Positions 34,430-45,909 are shown, counted from the first letter of the stretch. The stretch is DNA of 64,000 bases from Megaleporinus macrocephalus (GCA_021613375.1 CM038716.1:17677524-17741523), one strand, 5' to 3'. A program made the numbers and translations. The notes: a model not told the origin generated them from the letters alone.

Positions 34430-34870
34430 CAAAGCGTGCACTTCAAACAAGCCGGGACATTTGTTATTATTTGCAGGGATCTTTTCATCTGTTTGTTTGA
34501 AACTAGCAGGGTATTAAAAATGATTCGCTTCAATCACCAAAGGCAATTTTCACAACATAACCCCCCACCCTCTTTTTCTTCATCAACAATAGAGCCTCGC
34601 CTTCTCAGATCCGCACAGAGCCAAGTACAGCGTGTGCCCAGTGAGAGCAGGGGGACGGGGCCGCAGGAGAGTGTGATGACACGACTCAGGCCTTTGATGG
34701 GAAATAGCCATTCATCCAGCAATCAGCGGCAATCAACAGAAGCCAGCACACGCACGCATAATTGCTTGACCCCATGCACTCCAAGCAACTCAGCAGCCAG
34801 TTTTTCAAAAGTTATCTTGATCGCATATTGGCCAGGGGATAGGACGGCAACCCTGGGATATCCAATGACT
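34430..34870. promoter_or_regulatory. candidate conserved non-coding element
   Basis: Repeat-free block with GTTATTATTTGCAGGGATC, ATGATTCGCTTCAATCACC, CATCAACAATAG (SOX-type ACAAT) and GCGGCAATCAACAG. The longest frame in the window (34316-34873, 185 codons) crosses it but begins in the GA repeat, has no recognisable domain and lacks splice or promoter support. Confidence 0.3.
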
Positions 34871-34879
34871 TGATTTCAG

Positions 34880-35760
34880 AATGTGCTTCAGTGTGGAAGC
34901 TAAGGTCCAACTGGAATTGTAAGCATTTAAAGGGGGCATATTATGAGGTTTTCATACATTTGGGCATCTGAAGTATACATCAGCAAACAAACTAACTAGT
35001 GAGTGTTCTGTGGGCTGCCTAGATAGAAAAGATGGGCCTCAACAAGGCGTTCTTTTTTGGCTCCCTTTGTTACATAAATTGAGGAAAACATTACAATCAC
35101 TCACCTCCACCCTCCCACCACCCCTCTCTGAGTGTTCTCACCACTAGCATTGTGTGAAAGCTAAGATCTAAGTTCTAAGAACTGCTCTGTTGTTGGCTGC
35201 ACCTGATGGGATAAAGTACATTTTTGCTACAGTGGGCAAAAACCTGTCAGTGTGAGTTAACCACTTTGGATCTGAAACTAAGCTGAATTCAGCTGAAGTC
35301 AGAGCTTCTTGTTCCAATTTGCCCATTCCACCTTTAAGGGTGCAGTACTTTACATGCTGGTGTCTCAGGAATTATAGTAATAACTGCTGAACTATTTATC
35401 AGGAAGCTGGTGAATAGGAAGCTGACTTTTAGCCTTGTGCTGAAAATGTAGATAAGACATTAAAAATAGTTACATTATGTGTTTTCTGTGCAGTAACTAA
35501 CACTAACAGCTAAGGTAATATGTTTACGCAGACTGCAAACTGGCCTTCGATCAATCACAATGTTTTTACTGTGTGTTCTGAACATAGTGACTATTCACAA
35601 ATCGAAATATGAAATGAAATGTATTACATGTACACAGTTAATTCAATGGAGAGACAAAACTGTGGATGTCATATTTTATTTTATTTGTTATGTGGACATA
35701 CTGTACTCATTTTGAGCTAACAAACACTTCATAGTAGCTACTAACCAGTAAATATTAGTC
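34880..35760. other. unique sequence, nothing recognised
   Basis: AT-rich DNA without identifiable features. Confidence 0.4.
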
Positions 35761-35779
35761 TTATTTAAATATCAAAAAA

Positions 35780-36010
35780 TCTCCAGCAACACCTCTGTGT
35801 CAGCTCCACTCATACTAGTGTAATACACATTAACACACCACCACCACATGAGTGTGACTGCAGTGCCAAGAATGATCCACCACCCAAATAATACCTGCTC
35901 TGAGGGGGTCCTGGCCATTAAAGAACAAGGTAGAAAGGAGATAACAAAGTATGCAGAGAAACAGATGAACTACAGTCTGTAATTGTACTACAAAGTGCAC
36001 CTAAAGTTGA
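35780..36010. mobile_element. foldback MITE arm (inner-to-outer)
   Basis: CTCCAGCAACACCTCTGTGTCAG, AATGATCCACCACCCAAATAATACC, AAAGAACAAGGTAGAAAGG and CAGAGAAACAGATGAACTACAG follow the order of the right arm of the MITE family seen at 5568-6289. The arm runs from the palindrome centre outward and stops at the adjoining Tc1-like pseudogene. Confidence 0.7.
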
Positions 36011-36014
36011 AAAA

Positions 36015-37070
36015 GCTTACACGAAAAATAGTGAAAAAAATAGAACCACAGACGACCATTATTGAGCGACGTAGAAGGGGTTCCGTTCCACTCATCAGGA
36101 TCATCAATGAACTCCTGGACAGTCTGTCTACTTGGCAGTGTCAAATGCACTGATACAGGTTCTCTAATGGATTCAGGTCTGGGGAACATGAGGGCCAGTC
36201 AATGGCATCAATGCCTTCTTCATCCAAGAACTGCCAGCACACTCTGATCCTGCATTGTCCTGCAAAAGGGGAGCCCAGGGCCCAGTGCACCAATGTCTGA
36301 CAGTGGCTCTGAGAATTTCATCCTGGTTCCGCAGTCAGAGTACCAGTTTTCACATAGAGGTTTGCGCGACCCCAAGCACATGCCTCCCTAGACCACCACT
36401 GACTCACTGCCAAACAGTTCATGCTTGATGAAGTTGCAGGCAGCATAACATTTTTCCAGGACGTCTTCAACCTCTTTCATGTCTGTCACGTGTGCTCATT
36501 GTGAACCTGTCCTCATCTTTGAAGAAAACGGGGCGCTAATGGTAGACCTGCCAATTCTGGTATTCTCGGGAGACTGCCAATCTGGCTGCACAGTAGGCCC
36601 CACTCAAGAACATTTGGCCACCCTCATCATGCCACCCTCATGGAATCTGTTTTTGAAAGTTTGGCCATGTAAATGTACACCAGTAGCCTGATGTAGGGCT
36701 CTTCTCTTCCTCCTTGCACAATGGAGCAGGTACTGGTCCTGCTGCTGGTTTAATGCCCTGCTTGTTTAACAGCCTGTGTCCTGGTATCTCCTCCATGATC
36801 TTAAAGACACAGCTAACCTTTGTGCAATGGCAGTATAGATTTATCAACCTGGAGAAGCTAGACTGCCTGTGCAACCTAAAAGGGCTGCAGGTCCCGACTT
36901 GTGCTGCCAGTGGAGACACAGACACTAGCAAAATATAACGCTAGAGAAGAATCGTCAGGAAGGATAATGAAAGCATAATAGTCTGTGGCCACCACTTGCA
37001 AAACCATGGTCTTGCTTTTGCTTCTCCAGTGCACCAGTTGTCACTTTCATTTGCACCAAAGGAGGAAATT
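36015..37070 (-). pseudogene. second Tc1/mariner-like transposase pseudogene
   Basis: Minus-strand translation gives a different Tc1-like subfamily from the one at 27.5 kb. An N-terminal helix-turn-helix part falls at about 36638-36931, with remnants of the catalytic domain after it. LLQDNA, with the second catalytic aspartate, lies at 36251-36268. A C-terminal segment beginning near 36189 includes TVQEFID. Multiple frameshifts and stops inactivate it. The beginning near 37000-37070 is non-coding (GCACCAGTTGTCACTTTCAT), consistent with the element's 5' side. The surrounding inverted MITE arms are described separately. Confidence 0.85.
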
Positions 37071-37074
37071 GATT

Positions 37075-37265
37075 CCACTTACCATATAGCGTAGACTTGC
37101 AAGCCATCAGTTACTCTGCATACTTTTTTTAGCCCCCTTTCATCCTGTTCTTCAGTTGAGAGAGAGCTCAGCAATGCCATTGGTGGACTATTCTCAGCAG
37201 TGACTCTGAGCAGCACCGCTGTCTGGTCCACTCGTGCCAGTGCAACACACACCAACGAATCTCAC
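37075..37265. mobile_element. foldback MITE arm (outer-to-inner)
   Basis: CCACTTACCATATAGCG, CTCTGCATACTTTTTTTAGC, CATCCTGTTCTTCAGTTG and GTCTGGTCCACTCGTGCCAG match the left arm of the same MITE family. It is the inverted counterpart of 35780-36010, so the two arms flank the Tc1-like pseudogene as inverted repeats. Confidence 0.7.
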
Positions 37266-37473
37266 CCAGATTTTGAGGGGTTAATGACAGTCAAATAGAA
37301 GCTCCTTGCTAGAAGCTCCTTGACAAAAGGTCTTGTCTGTTTATAGCAATGCTATGAAGCTGAAAGGTTTGTGACTGCCATATAAGCAGGCCTCAGATGT
37401 TTGTGTAAGTCTGAACTTTGAGAGTGTAAAGAATCTTGCAAATTAGATGTAAGAAACAATAGGCGAGAACCTA

Positions 37474-37474
37474 A

Positions 37475-37514
<40 letters not shown>
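37474..37514. repeat. GA microsatellite
   Basis: About 17 near-perfect GA units. Confidence 0.95.
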
Positions 37515-37515
<1 letters not shown>

Positions 37516-37539
37516 GCTTCTGGCATTTAATCACGCAAG

Positions 37540-38420
37540 TTTTCTTGAGCTAATATGTCAGCAAACCTGATCAATCACTGCAGTGTGTGTCTTGTAGAAG
37601 CTGGCCCTCAGGCTGAGTTACATAGAGACAAATTAACTCTCTCGCTCCACACACACACACACACACACACAAGCTTTTTTTATCATCATCACACACTCCA
37701 AGTCGATGTATTGGATTGCTAGGCCGTGTCTGCCATTACTTACCTCATCTCTGAAGATATATGCCGGCTTTATCATTCTGCTTTATTTATATTTATATCT
37801 TCGCGAGCACTCTATAATCCTGGAGGCATCACTATAATAAAACACTGGGAGAAATTATCTTCTCTTTTTTCATTCGAAGCCATTGGGAATCATTATTCTT
37901 CCGAGTCTTCTTACTCTTCACCTGTGACACTAAGTGGAAGAAAAATCACACCCCTCCTCTCTTACCTCCCTCGTTCTCTCACTTGCACTCCATCTCTCTC
38001 TCTCTCTCTTTCCCTCTCTTTCCCCTAGAGCTACTTTAGAAAAGTCTAAGAAAGTAGCAGTGAGAAGAGAAAAAGCTAAGAAAAAAAAAAGCAATTAATT
38101 TTAAGCTGCACAATCCAAGCACTCCGAATGCTTGATCCTTGCCCAAATCATTGAATAACAAACCCAGCAAGAGGCAGCCCACAGTGCAGTTAGAGGGCTA
38201 ACTCTAGGACACAGGCAGCCTTTATTCCGAAAGGCTGCATGTTTTCAGCCTCTCTCTGCTCTCTGTGCGGCGCAGAACTCCATCATTAGCCACAGCGCTG
38301 GAACAGAAAGCTCCCAGATGCATGGCCTTGCGTGATAACCACTTAACACTGGCAGCTGGGGACCAATCAGATTCAGCAGCAACCGCACAGAGAACGGCCT
38401 GCTCAGCTGTGCATGTATGT
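37540..38420. promoter_or_regulatory. candidate conserved non-coding element
   Basis: Two repeat-free parts separated by a CA tract and a CT tract (37995-38025). The first has CCTGATCAATCACTGCAG (PBX/HOX-like TGATCAAT). The second has GTCGATGTATTGGATTGC and a row of ATCATTAT/ATTATC words (37855-37895). Near 38260 there is a further CpG-bearing stretch. Function inferred. Confidence 0.3.
37648..37673. repeat. CA microsatellite
   Basis: About 12 CA units. Confidence 0.9.
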
Positions 38421-38899
38421 AGTTTACTCGGCCGGCGTTTCGAGCCTTATTTTTTTGTCAAATTGAATTTCCATTGTGGTGCAGTCTGTAAATAGTCACA
38501 TGATCAGACAGCATTTCTATTGGTCCAGTCGCCAGTGATGGCAAGAAAGGACTAGCAGAGGGAAAGACTTCGTTTTTTATATATTGTTCACATATAATTA
38601 CTCAAGAAAAGGTTTATTTATTAGTTTCCTAAATACAGAAGTACGCTTATATTCAATGTATATTCCATATAGACTTCTGAGCATTAATGGTTAACTATAC
38701 ATTTTCAAAACCCCAAACAGCGGCTGTTTCAACACTAGTAAACACAAAATTCATTCATTTTATGATCATTCCATTTATTAAAGATAAAGCCTTATTCAGC
38801 CACTACAACGCCTGGTGTTAGCTTTACGCCACATATATCAGGATCCATGTCTTTCACAACATTCCAATTTTGAAAATATTATCCTAAACATCTTGGAGG

Positions 38900-39410
38900 T
38901 TATCTAGATGTTTTTGGCTAATGTGAGACAAGTCTTTGTGTCTTTTTGGTCAGCAGTTGTTTGAACAATTGCAACTCTTCCATGGAAGCTGTTTTTGCTC
39001 AATGTCTTTCTTTCTGTGGAATCTTGTGAGGCCTGCAGTCCTTCAGATGTTCGTCTGGGTTCTTTTGTGACCTCCTGGATGAGTCCTTAGTATGTATTTG
39101 GTGAATTTTGGTAGACCAGCCTCTCCTGGCTCCTGGGAATGTTTACCAATGTTCTAAGTCTTCTTCATTTGGAAAATGGTTCTCACTGTGGTTCACTGGA
39201 GTTTCAGAGCCTAAGCTATGGCTTTTTAACCCTTTCCAGCCAGTAGGTTTCAGTGACATTGTTTTGCATCTGGATTTAAATGTGATGTTAAGTGTTGCTT
39301 TTTAAGATCTTCTAGCTGCTTCACATTGCTGGACAGTTTCTATTGAGTGATGCAGAAATCATGCCTGGGTGAGGCTAGTGAATCAGAAACCTGTAGGAAA
39401 CTTGGCTAAC
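38900..39410 (-). pseudogene. third Tc1/mariner-like remnant (N-terminal part)
   Basis: The minus strand from about 39300 downwards reads, with frameshifts, as the paired helix-turn-helix start of a Tc1-like transposase (GWKGLKSHSLGSETPVNHSE, about 39190-39240). The spacer to the catalytic domain then follows at about 38940-39100. The catalytic part is not recognisable. The flank to 39410 matches the non-coding 5' side of the same family. It differs from the two other Tc1-like copies in the window. Confidence 0.7.
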
Positions 39411-39489
39411 TGGTCGACAATGAAGATGAACGTCCATAGATATTTAGTGGCAAAAACGAAAACACATGAATACTTCAGTCTTTTATTGT

Positions 39490-40270
39490 TACTCTGAGTA
39501 AGCAAAAATAATAGTACTTACTAATTCAGATTTAGTTCTAAATGTGTCTGCATGCTTTGCTTACAACGCATTTAACAATAAAGGCAGCCTGGTGCTTCTT
39601 TTATGCAGCGATAGAAAACATAGTGGCTCACGAAAAGCTTACATACTGACTGTTCTGGATCAGATTTGATTATTGACATGGAACGAAGTCTTTGGGTTAC
39701 TACCATCAGTACCTTTTTGTCTAGTAATGGTTATTTTTTTGTAGCATTGTCACTTGTTTGTTTGTGCTGCCATGCTTCCATAATCTGATTAAAGTAGCCA
39801 TCTGTGGACAGGCCTGAAGTGTTACATGGCCAAGGTGTCTGTAATGGCATGATGTGTGAACTGTAGGGCTGCACTGTAACAGACTTCTCTCAATGTCTGC
39901 CTTACAGGCATTCCGAACCGGGCCAAGCTGCTCTGCCTCGCCCTGCTATTAATAGCCCGACCAGCCTCCAGAGAAGCTACAGTGGAGAGGAGAGGGGGGG
40001 GGGGTGTCTAGAGACAGAAGGGGAAAAAGCGTGAGACACAGAGACAGACAGACAGACAGAGAGAGTGAGATAGGCTTATTACAGTCAGTGCTCTTCATCC
40101 CCACCTCTCACCTCTATCGTTGCTCCACCCAGCAGGCTAGTGCACTCTGGCCAGTCCCCAAGGTCAGCTCTATCTCCTCACTGCTCAAGCCTTCACACAC
40201 CACTCCAGCACTATCAATACACCCGTGTGCAGCTCTTTGAGGTCCAATGTTAACTCTTATTCCTGCCACT
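39490..40270. other. unique sequence with GA/GACA low complexity
   Basis: GAGAGGAGAGGGGGGGGGG near 39992 and GACAGACAGACAGACAGAG near 40041. Otherwise unremarkable. 39900-39975 is GC-richer and could be a small conserved element. Confidence 0.35.
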
Positions 40271-40284
40271 GCGGAATACATCTC

Positions 40285-40400
40285 CTGCTGCAGTAAGGGT
40301 GGGCAATATGACAAAAAATACAACATGATGCTTCAAAACATTTCCCTATAGGCAATATGTGTACAGTATCTCACATTGGTGGAGTTTGCTAATGAAATGA
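40285..40400. repeat. eroded 'GGGCAATATGAC' repeat
   Basis: GGGTGGGCAATATGACAAAA is the common opening phrase of a fish DNA repeat with ATATCG-rich interior. Only the first 100 bp are convincing. The stretch 40410-41460 has no recognisable features. Confidence 0.35.
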
Positions 40401-41470
40401 ACAAAAATTAAAATTTTGTTTTTGCTACATAAGTAATTAAAGAAGGAGCAGAAGGGGAAAGTTAAACACATGGTACAATAGCATTAACAAATGGGGATAA
40501 TAGTATAATTGGCTGACCAGCTGTTGTTATTATACAGTTTATGCTGTTAGTATGTACTGGTTGTTGTTGTTGTGGTTTACAGACGCTCTATAATTAAAAC
40601 ATAATGAATTACAGACCTTGCATCACAATTGTCTCTAAATGCTACTTCCTCCTCAACTGTGACAGTAAATTAGTCTTAATTATTAGAAATGGTTGAAAGC
40701 TGCCACTGACACACACTATCACACACTATCCTGATCGCATGGAAGGTTTCTGGTTTATTCCTAAAGTTAAAAATGCTTTATGTTTTTGGAGGAAACTCAT
40801 ATCTCAGTGTCAAAACTATTAGCAGACAAGCTTATGTTGGCTCTAAGGTAAGGGTAACGTTATCTCAGATTCTGTATTTGCTAAAAAAAAAACAATTTTA
40901 ATACAATGTCTAGTGATAAATAACAGAATAATGTTAAGGCCAGTTAGCTGGCACGTTAGCTTTTAAAGCAAAAGTTTTATCAACTGAATAAACCAATCAA
41001 AATAAACAGGGCTGTACAGCAGGGCCACCATGGCTCTGACTAGCTCAAGTGTTGGCTTTAGCACTTTAGCTCTTCTGAAGCTCATCACCAAAACCTCATC
41101 TGTACTAGACGAAACCATTTTAGGTTCAGTGGCTGAAAGGTTTCCCTGGTTTGATTAATGGAAACATGGTTTCCAGAATGTCTTTCATTTTCCAACATTC
41201 ATTCAAATATTAATAACATCCTGCTAACCCAGTTTAGTTATGAAAGAAAAAAAATTGAAATGTGTTCATCTGTGTTATTATAAATTGTTCTTTGTACTAC
41301 TAAACCTTTTAGTCTATTAGCACAAGTTTCTATAACAGGCAGCCTAAACTGAAAGTTGGACAGATATCAATTTAAGCGGCCAAACTTTCTTTAAAATTTT
41401 CTTTAAAGGTCAGTTGGTTTGAACTTGTCTTTCTTTTAATGTGTTGGTCAGAATTTATGACAGTAACAAC

Positions 41471-42090
41471 GATACCCCCACCGGCCGCTTTATTAGGTCC
41501 ATCTCTTTGTAGCTAGACTCAATGTCTATTTTTTTAGCTCTGCATACCATATAGGTGCACTTTATAGTTCTGCAGTTGCAGAATTTGGTCCATCTGATTA
41601 GCTTTATACTTTGTCAGGACCCCCACAGGACCACCACAGAGCAGGTATTATTTCAGTGTTGGCATATTCATAGCACTGCGGTAACACTGACATTGTGACG
41701 GTGTGTTAGTGTGTAATGGAACAAGTGGATCAGACACAGTAGTTCTTTTGGAGTTTTCTTTCTCAGTCCAGCAGTGACACATAAGTGTCAACCAAAACTA
41801 TCCAGCCAACAGTGTCCAGTGGGCAGCATCCTGTGACCAGTGCTGAATGATTAGAGGATGACCAACACAAACTGTGCAGCATCAGATGAGTTATTGGTTC
41901 TGACTTTACATCTACAAGCCGGACCAACAACCACCACCCAAACAATGCATGCTCTGTGGTGGTCCTGACCACGGAGGAACAGAGTGAAAGATGGCCTAGA
42001 AAGTGTGCAGCAAATCAGATGGACTACAGTCTGGACAATGAGTGTAGATACAAGGACCTAGGACCTAATAAAGTGGCTGGTGGGTGTATA
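41471..42090. mobile_element. foldback MITE with intact termini
   Basis: The left end, ATACCCCCACCGGCCGCTTTATTAGGTCC (in 41472-41501), is mirrored by GGACCTAATAAAGTGGCTGG plus TGGGTGTAT at the right end (about 42061-42089), giving terminal inverted repeats of about 28 bp. Internal arms share blocks with the MITE family at 5568 (CACAGGACCACCACAGAGCAG against CTCTGTGGTGGTCCTG). The centre is partly palindromic. Non-coding and non-autonomous; a TA target is typical for such Tc1/mariner-like ends. Confidence 0.8.
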
Positions 42091-42430
42091 TCATCACATT
42101 GACTGGCCCAATGCTGCAGTGCTACAACATGCTGCCACTGCCGGTTCATTTCTTCTGCTGATTCCAATACTTTTCCTCTTTTGTACCTCCATGCAGCTAG
42201 CTTTTATTTACATTTCACACATTTCTGAACTAGTGGGAAATGAAGTGGTGCCGAATTTGCGTGTATACAACATGGTTTTAGTGCTATATCACTTTACCAC
42301 CTGTTATGCTAAATGTTACAGCTGTTGCATCATCATAAAGCGTGTACACGAGAACATGATGGTTCTGTCTGCATCGTCTTAACTGTAGTGCCCTAGCTCT
42401 ACCATGCAACCCATAAATGAAACACTTCAA
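42090..42430. other. unique sequence, nothing recognised
   Basis: A 100-codon frame (42080-42382) is present without any domain or coding character. Confidence 0.35.
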
Positions 42431-42439
42431 ATGCCTTTG

Positions 42440-42870
42440 TGTTATCCGTAAACCATGCTGACTGCAGAGCTCCAGCGTTGCCAATTAAAGTCATGTTAAT
42501 TGAAAATGGCCCGCTGTTAGACGAGCTGTAATACGTGTCCAGATTAATCCTCAAAGCAGATCGAGCCTCGCTTCCAATTAAATGCCTGATAATGTTCACC
42601 TGCATGGGAACCCATGTGGCGTAGAAGACACATTTTAAAGAATGCGGATGCTGGGCCTGACCCCTTCAGCTCATCATCCAGGCTGTCTTCCAGCTGAGCT
42701 GTAATCAAAGTGAGACCATTCCATTCTGCAGCAGTGGTCTGATTTCACATGCAGATACCTCTGCCTTATTATAGGACTAATGGGCAGAGCTGCAAGCACA
42801 TTTGAACAAAACCTTTGAGCCTGATTTAATAGCAGATGGTCTTATAGGATAATTGATTTAATTGTAGATA
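42440..42870. promoter_or_regulatory. strong candidate enhancer block
   Basis: Dense homeodomain-type sites: CCAATTAAAG (42481), TTAATTG (42496-42502), TAATCC (42545-42550) and CCAATTAAATG (around 42574). There is also a TCF/LEF core, ATCAAAG (42704-42710), and ATAGGACTAATGGG near 42771. Repeat-free and GC-balanced. Function inferred. Confidence 0.4.
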
Positions 42871-42879
42871 TTGGGGTTA

Positions 42880-43740
42880 AGTTTCATTTTTATTTTCGTC
42901 ATAGATTGCCATAGAATCGCAGAAAAAGCTATTATATCAAGCCTCTAGCACCATATAAAGTGTTTTAGATGATATTCTTCTCTTTTTGTCATTTTTATGT
43001 TGGAAATTAAAATGATAAAGCTTGTTATTGGGATGTACAAGCAATATCAAAGTAAAAGCCATAGCAAAATAAACACAAAAAGAGGAATGGAGCAAATGGA
43101 TGTGACAAAGACAAAAGTAGACCGGTTCATCAAAAATAAACTTTCATTTTAATGTATGTAGTATTATCATTCAAACATACTTAGAAAAGTTAGCATTAAA
43201 TGTCATGAAAATGTCACTGATGGTGCTCTTTTTGGATAATTGTTAAGACTATTGGCATTGGTTGATTCTCAAACCAAATATATAATTGCAATCATTTGGG
43301 CAATCCTGGGAGCTAGTCAGTAATATTAGGCAGCTAAAAGATTCATTCAGCCCTGTGCGAGACCCCTTGGCCATAGGACCCTGCAGGTTCTTATTCACGT
43401 GCTAGATGGAAATATAGACCTTTTGTCTTTTGACTACTTAAACAGGGCAGTGTGTGCTCATAGAAAACATGTTGTTTATCTAGCAGTTTACAAATCACCC
43501 AAAGATACTTACACAACTGACATGATACATTGGGGAAGCAAAGTGAAAGTCATTTAACAAATACAGTGAGCATCAGCAGACAGCAGAGCTAGCAAGGATG
43601 ACTGATGCTGCGTTCCCATGTTTGTGGAAGACAGACGATAGCAAACCAAATACTATACGCATGTTAAACTGGATGTTGTTATTTTGTTGTTGTTGTTTTT
43701 TCGTTTGTTTGTTTTTTGGGGGGGGGGTTGCCATGGATGC
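42880..43740. other. AT-rich sequence with GTT and G-run low complexity
   Basis: TTGTTGTTGTTG and a run of ten G near 43717-43727. Nothing else recognised. Confidence 0.4.
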
Positions 43741-43749
43741 CAAACACAT

Positions 43750-44040
43750 CATTGTTAAATACCAGAAGAGACACTGATAAAGCGCTGCTCCAAAACCACG
43801 CTGTCACCATACCAATGTTTGCATGCTTTCATGCTGCTTTCGACCGGGTACCACTGTGAGGTGCTGAATGATGGTTTATTTAATGCAAACTTGTAAACAC
43901 AGCATAACACTCCAACCAAGCCCTCAATTGGTATCGACTGTCGACGGTTTGTACTGAATGGCAAACAGCATTCAATATCACACCCAAAAACACTGAACAA
44001 TCTCTTAATTATTGATTTAATTGCAGAGGGTGTGGGGCTT
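43750..44040. promoter_or_regulatory. candidate conserved element with FOX-type site
   Basis: GTAAACA (43893-43899) is a forkhead core, and CTTAATTATTGATTTAATTGC near 44004-44024 is a homeodomain-rich phrase. The GTCGACGG near 43939 adds CpG. Repeat-free. Function inferred. Confidence 0.3.
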
Positions 44041-44129
44041 ATACTTTGATTATATTACTCCTTTGATTATATTACTCCTAAATGTTTGTAGGTATATGCC
44101 ACCTTCTTTTAAGATGTCTCCTGTAATAC

Positions 44130-44300
44130 CCCAAAACTAGTATATACAAGTACACAGTGAAATGAAACAACGTTCCACAGGACTATGATACAGCAAAAAA
44201 CACTGAGTAGACAAATAACTGCCATAAATACAAAGGACATACAATAAATACAACATACAACACAGTTCAGACAGCACACAATACTGAGAATATGAGTTGA
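44130..44300 (-). mobile_element. possible LINE 3'-region fragment
   Basis: CACAGTGAAATGAAACAACG, TTCCACAGGACTATGATAC and repeated ACAATAAATACAACATACAAC are phrases of an abundant fish LINE 3' region. Ends are unclear. Confidence 0.4.
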
Positions 44301-44829
44301 GGATGTAACCTATTATAACCTTGCAGATAGCCTGGCCTATATGAACATTGCAGTTACTTGGTACGTAGCAGCCAGAACAGAATACAGTATTTGGTTGACA
44401 CAATATTTTAGCAGCCAGTATTGTTGAGAATTTCATATATAAATTGTATTGAATAAAGTATCTGTGAAAAAAGTGAAATGCAGTAATTAAAATTTTTAGT
44501 CCAGAGTTGCAGAAGAGGGGAGATACCTAAAAGCAGGACTAGTATTGGAGTGACTAATGGGTGGTACTAGTACTGACACACGACTACATTAGCATTGCAG
44601 GCAGTTATATTTTACACTGATGTAAATTTGGTCTGGATTTAATGAAAACAATCCATGAAAAAGTGAACTAAATAAAAGCACAATGATTAAAGTACATTTT
44701 TCTCTCTGGTGAAAATGTGTAATTATGTGCAAAATGTGAAGAAACATTATGTAAAATGGGTTGTGCTTCGAATGCCTCTCCTGAGTTGATCAACCTAATG
44801 ATTGTGAGTATGTTAAAAGAATATTTGAA

Positions 44830-45060
44830 GAAAACTGATGAGTATTCCGAGGATTCAAATGCATTATCTGCTTTATTATCAGCATAATGTTGATTTTACA
44901 TTTGAGACCTAAATGTTGAGCCTTCTTTTCAAGCCTCTGAGTGTGATGTTAACACATAAGGACGTATGACGTGGTCGGAAAACTCCAGCTAAATCCGACC
45001 TGATACCTCTGACTTTTAAATGATCATTTCAGGCTTTGCAGGATGACTCACAGCAGCACA
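44830..45060. promoter_or_regulatory. weak candidate conserved element
   Basis: AAATGCATTATCTGC, GACGTATGACGTGGTC (two ACGT cores, CREB/ATF-like TGACGTGG) and AAATGATCATTTCAGG, a palindromic word. Repeat-free. Confidence 0.25.
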
Positions 45061-45284
45061 CACACACCATATTTTAGCCTTTTTTTGTTCTCCTGACTTG
45101 GTAATCCTACTTCTGTGGATTTATCCAAAAATTGTATATAACACAGCATTAGGTACAATACTCAAGTATTATTCATTTCCTTTCAAGAGTCTTTTCAGTG
45201 CTGCATCTATCTCATCTATCATCCACAAAAGTTTATTAAATGTTTATTCACATGTTCCTGACCTCTCTGAGTGTATGGATCAAT

Positions 45285-45790
45285 AGACCGATAGACAGTC
45301 AGACAGACTGACAGATAAATATAGATATTCTTTATTGATGCCCAGTAACAGCAGCAGAAAATAAGACATTATATACACACAAAATAGACCTGATTATATA
45401 CTACAGTTATTTGAACATACACACAGAGGTCCAGACTTCCAGAAGACCACACTGATGGTTCTGTTGTTCGTAATGAGAGGTTGTCAATAAGCTTGCCATT
45501 GGGAAGAAGGATTGTGGAATATTATTGCAGCTTGAAAAGATGCCCAGGAGCGTCTACTGGAGCACCTTGGTGGAATAAGCCGACGACTGAAGGGGTTCCT
45601 GGAAATTGCTCAAAATGTTTTTGTCTACCTCTTCTCGGCCACGATGCCTTGTCCTGTGATGGCGCTGACTTTCCTCATGAGTTTATTGAGGCACTTGGCC
45701 TGTTTTGCAGCGGCAATGCTATCAGACTATCCCAGCAGACCATAGCAAAGGAAAACATGCTAGCCACAATAGACTGATACAGTATGCTGC
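45285..45790 (-). pseudogene. 5'-truncated LINE, 3' end of reverse-transcriptase ORF
   Basis: On the minus strand, beginning near 45790, a decayed reading with frameshifts shows the C-terminal region of a fish non-LTR element. There is a segment like 'LNKLMRKVSAITGQ' around 45650-45700, then a Leu-Pro-Asn-Gly-Lys step and a final 'NLSLRTTEPS' region near 45470. It ends in AT-rich 3' sequence and a GACA/GATA tail (45290-45330), the expected 3' tail. The polymerase core is absent because of 5' truncation. The plus-strand 98-codon frame across it is an artefact. Confidence 0.6.
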
Positions 45791-45816
45791 TGCACTTATT
45801 GATTATTGTTGAAACT

Positions 45817-45906
45817 AAACTTTATAGAGTGAGTAAGCCCAGTGTTTGGAGCAGTTCACCAGCTTACTCACTCACTGTGCCCTATATAGAAAAATCTATA
45901 AAGTTT
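45817..45906. mobile_element. small hairpin element
   Basis: Inner stem GAGTGAGTAAGC (45827-45838) pairs perfectly with 45862-45873. Outer stem AAACTTTATAG (45817-45827) pairs perfectly with CTATAAAGTTT (45896-45906). An unpaired bulge lies on the right arm. It could be a tiny MITE or a folded RNA. Confidence 0.55.
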
Positions 45907-45909
45907 GAC

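Noticed and set aside
34316..34873. 185-codon frame, longest in the window
   Set aside because: It starts inside a GA microsatellite, has no recognisable domain, signal or splice context, and lies in a block better explained as non-coding.
45481..45777. 98-codon plus-strand frame with many cysteines
   Set aside because: Antisense shadow of the truncated LINE reverse-transcriptase end.
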